From assembly GCA_039935015.1 (NCBI GenBank), contig JBDTLC010000186.1:1-15277 (forward strand): 15,277 bases of DNA, written 5' to 3'. The notes below the pieces were generated by a model. The model did not search any database. It was not told the origin of the DNA and saw only the letters and a list, made by a program, of their open reading frames with translations. This DNA is from Paralcaligenes sp039935015. GTDB lineage: Bacteria; Pseudomonadota; Gammaproteobacteria; Burkholderiales; Burkholderiaceae_B. The translations under genes and the position numbers were made by a program. The stretch's first letter is position 1. Each line of letters begins with the position of its first letter. Positions 14,573-15,277 of the stretch are shown piece by piece.

Positions 14573-15041
14573 GCTGACCCTGGCCGTGCAGTACGCCGCC
14601 AACGCGCCGGAACTGCCGCGCTGGCGGCTACGCCGCTGGGTGCAACAGACGATCGACACCGTCGCGCCCCAGCTTGATCCAGCCATCCGCGTCATGAGCC
14701 TGACCTTGCGCCTGGTTGACGCCCGCGAAGGGCGCCGCCTAAATCTAAGCTTCCGCCAGCGCGACTACGCCACGAATGTGCTGACATTCGAATACGGCAT
14801 CGACGCCCAAGGCGTCGCCGGCGGCGATATCGTGCTGTGCGTTCCAGTTCTGCGGCGCGAAGCCCGTGCCCAGAAAAAAAAGCTGCTGCAGCACGGCGCC
14901 CACCTCACGGTACACGGTGTATTACACTCACTGGGATACGACCATATCGACCCCTTGCAGGCGCAGGCCATGGAATCGCTGGAAACGCGGATTCTCGCTC
15001 GCATGGGCATATCCGACCCATACGTATCACAAAGCCCATAA
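14562..15041 (+). CDS. ybeY: YbeY, single-strand endoribonuclease / rRNA maturation factor
   Basis: A metal-dependent endoribonuclease needed for 16S rRNA 3'-end maturation and ribosome quality control in the cytoplasm. I chose the GTG at 14562 (159 residues, starting MSPKLTLAVQYA), close to the 155 of E. coli, with AGG nine bases upstream. The GTG at 14556 is a near equal alternative. A longer reading from 14442 lies wholly inside phoH and is unlike the family. The zinc-binding H3xH5xH motif is intact: H118, H122, H128 in HGVLHSLGYDH. RLNLSFRQRDYATNVLTF (59-76) is the conserved block with the catalytic Arg, and GGDIVLC follows. It overlaps phoH by 11 bases, the usual ybeZ-ybeY coupling. The stop codon lies inside an inverted repeat. 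Confidence 0.96.
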   Translation: MSPKLTLAVQYAANAPELPRWRLRRWVQQTIDTVAPQLDPAIRVMSLTLRLVDAREGRRLNLSFRQRDYATNVLTFEYGIDAQGVAGGDIVLCVPVLRREARAQKKKLLQHGAHLTVHGVLHSLGYDHIDPLQAQAMESLETRILARMGISDPYVSQSP

Positions 15042-15064
15042 CCGAAAACGCAATTTCGGTTATG
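15037..15064 (+). repeat. Perfect 11-bp inverted repeat at the ybeY-corC junction
   Basis: CATAACCGAAA (15037-15047) is exactly complementary to TTTCGGTTATG (15054-15064), with a six-base loop ACGCAA. The left arm contains the last two bases of the proline codon and the TAA stop of ybeY. No T run follows (CTGAAAGACTTC), so it is not a classical terminator. It could act as an mRNA stability or processing element, attenuator, or protein-binding site between ybeY and corC. Confidence 0.65.
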
Positions 15065-15095
15065 CTGAAAGACTTCATAACTCGTCCTGTGGACA

Positions 15096-15277
15096 ATGCC
15101 AGAATCTCACCCCCCCGAAGCCGAACCTCAGCCGGCGAAATCCCCATCCAAATCACTATTCGCCAAGCTGGCCACGCTCATACGTCCTGAGCCCGAAGAC
15201 CGGGAAGATATCAAAGCCGTCCTGGAAGCCGCTCACGACCGGCATGTGCTCGACGGCGACTCCTACGCCATGATCTC
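15096..15277 (+). CDS. corC: CorC/YbeX-family CBS-domain protein (5' part, runs off right edge)
   Basis: From the ATG at 15096 an open frame of 60 codons runs to the edge. The N-terminus is a Pro/Ser/Glu-rich leader (MPESHPPEAEPQPAKSPSKS), then LFAKLATLIRPEPEDREDIK and AVLEAAHDRHVLDGDSYAMI. The second part matches the start of HlyC/CorC-family proteins (E. coli YbeX), where L-x-P-E-P-x-D-R and a short helical stretch precede two CBS domains and a CorC_HlyC domain, all outside the window. YbeX/CorC is linked to Mg2+/Co2+ handling and, in E. coli, to ribosome metabolism. Gene order (ybeZ-ybeY-ybeX) supports the call strongly. The ribosome site is poor (GGA two bases before ATG), and the 54-base gap after ybeY holds a perfect hairpin. 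Confidence 0.9.
   Translation, partial: MPESHPPEAEPQPAKSPSKSLFAKLATLIRPEPEDREDIKAVLEAAHDRHVLDGDSYAMI

Noticed and set aside
1..15277. A novel defence, toxin-antitoxin or mobile system
   Set aside because: Both strands were read for transposases, integrases, direct repeats, CRISPR-like spacing and small paired genes. Almost every gene is a recognisable housekeeping gene in conserved order, so no such claim is supported.

Overview
The window looks like a stretch of core chromosome from a betaproteobacterium, order Burkholderiales, most likely family Alcaligenaceae (Bordetella, Pusillimonas or Alcaligenes-like). This rests on remembered protein similarity (UbiD, Upp, SecDF and PhoH/YbeY sequences), the gene order and the GC-rich coding; no search was run. 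Coding is dense and the longest gap is about 160 bases. I see no tRNA, rRNA, insertion sequence, CRISPR array, prophage or plasmid function.

Left part (1-4906). A minus-strand gene running off the left edge encodes a membrane-anchored protein that is probably the N-terminus of a lytic transglycosylase-like enzyme. It diverges from ubiD (ubiquinone biosynthesis decarboxylase), whose real start is a GTG at 611. Converging on ubiD is a minus-strand run of three small membrane-associated genes matching the E. coli yqjD-yqjE-yqjK layout. Upstream of these, on the same strand, are a secreted protein of unknown function and upp (uracil salvage).

Middle part (4944-12089). dacB (PBP4-type D-Ala-D-Ala carboxypeptidase/endopeptidase, minus strand) diverges from a long plus-strand block, queA-tgt-yajC-secD-secF. 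QueA and Tgt make queuosine at the tRNA wobble position and their genes overlap by ATGA. YajC, SecD and SecF form the accessory complex of the Sec translocon. A clear intrinsic-terminator-like hairpin lies between yajC and secD, and a perfect 9-bp hairpin lies between secD and secF, so expression within the block may be graded.

Right part (12180-15277). miaB-phoH-ybeY-corC is the conserved ybeZYX-type operon headed by miaB: tRNA ms2i6A37 modification, a PhoH-family ATPase, the YbeY rRNA-maturation endonuclease, and the start of a CorC/YbeX-family CBS protein cut by the right edge. miaB/phoH overlap by ATGA and phoH/ybeY by about 11 bases. ybeY and corC are separated by a perfect 11-bp inverted repeat that includes the ybeY stop codon.

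I found no convincing candidate for a new biological system. The points most worth a second look are intergenic RNA structures, one uncharacterised periplasmic protein and a few start-site questions.
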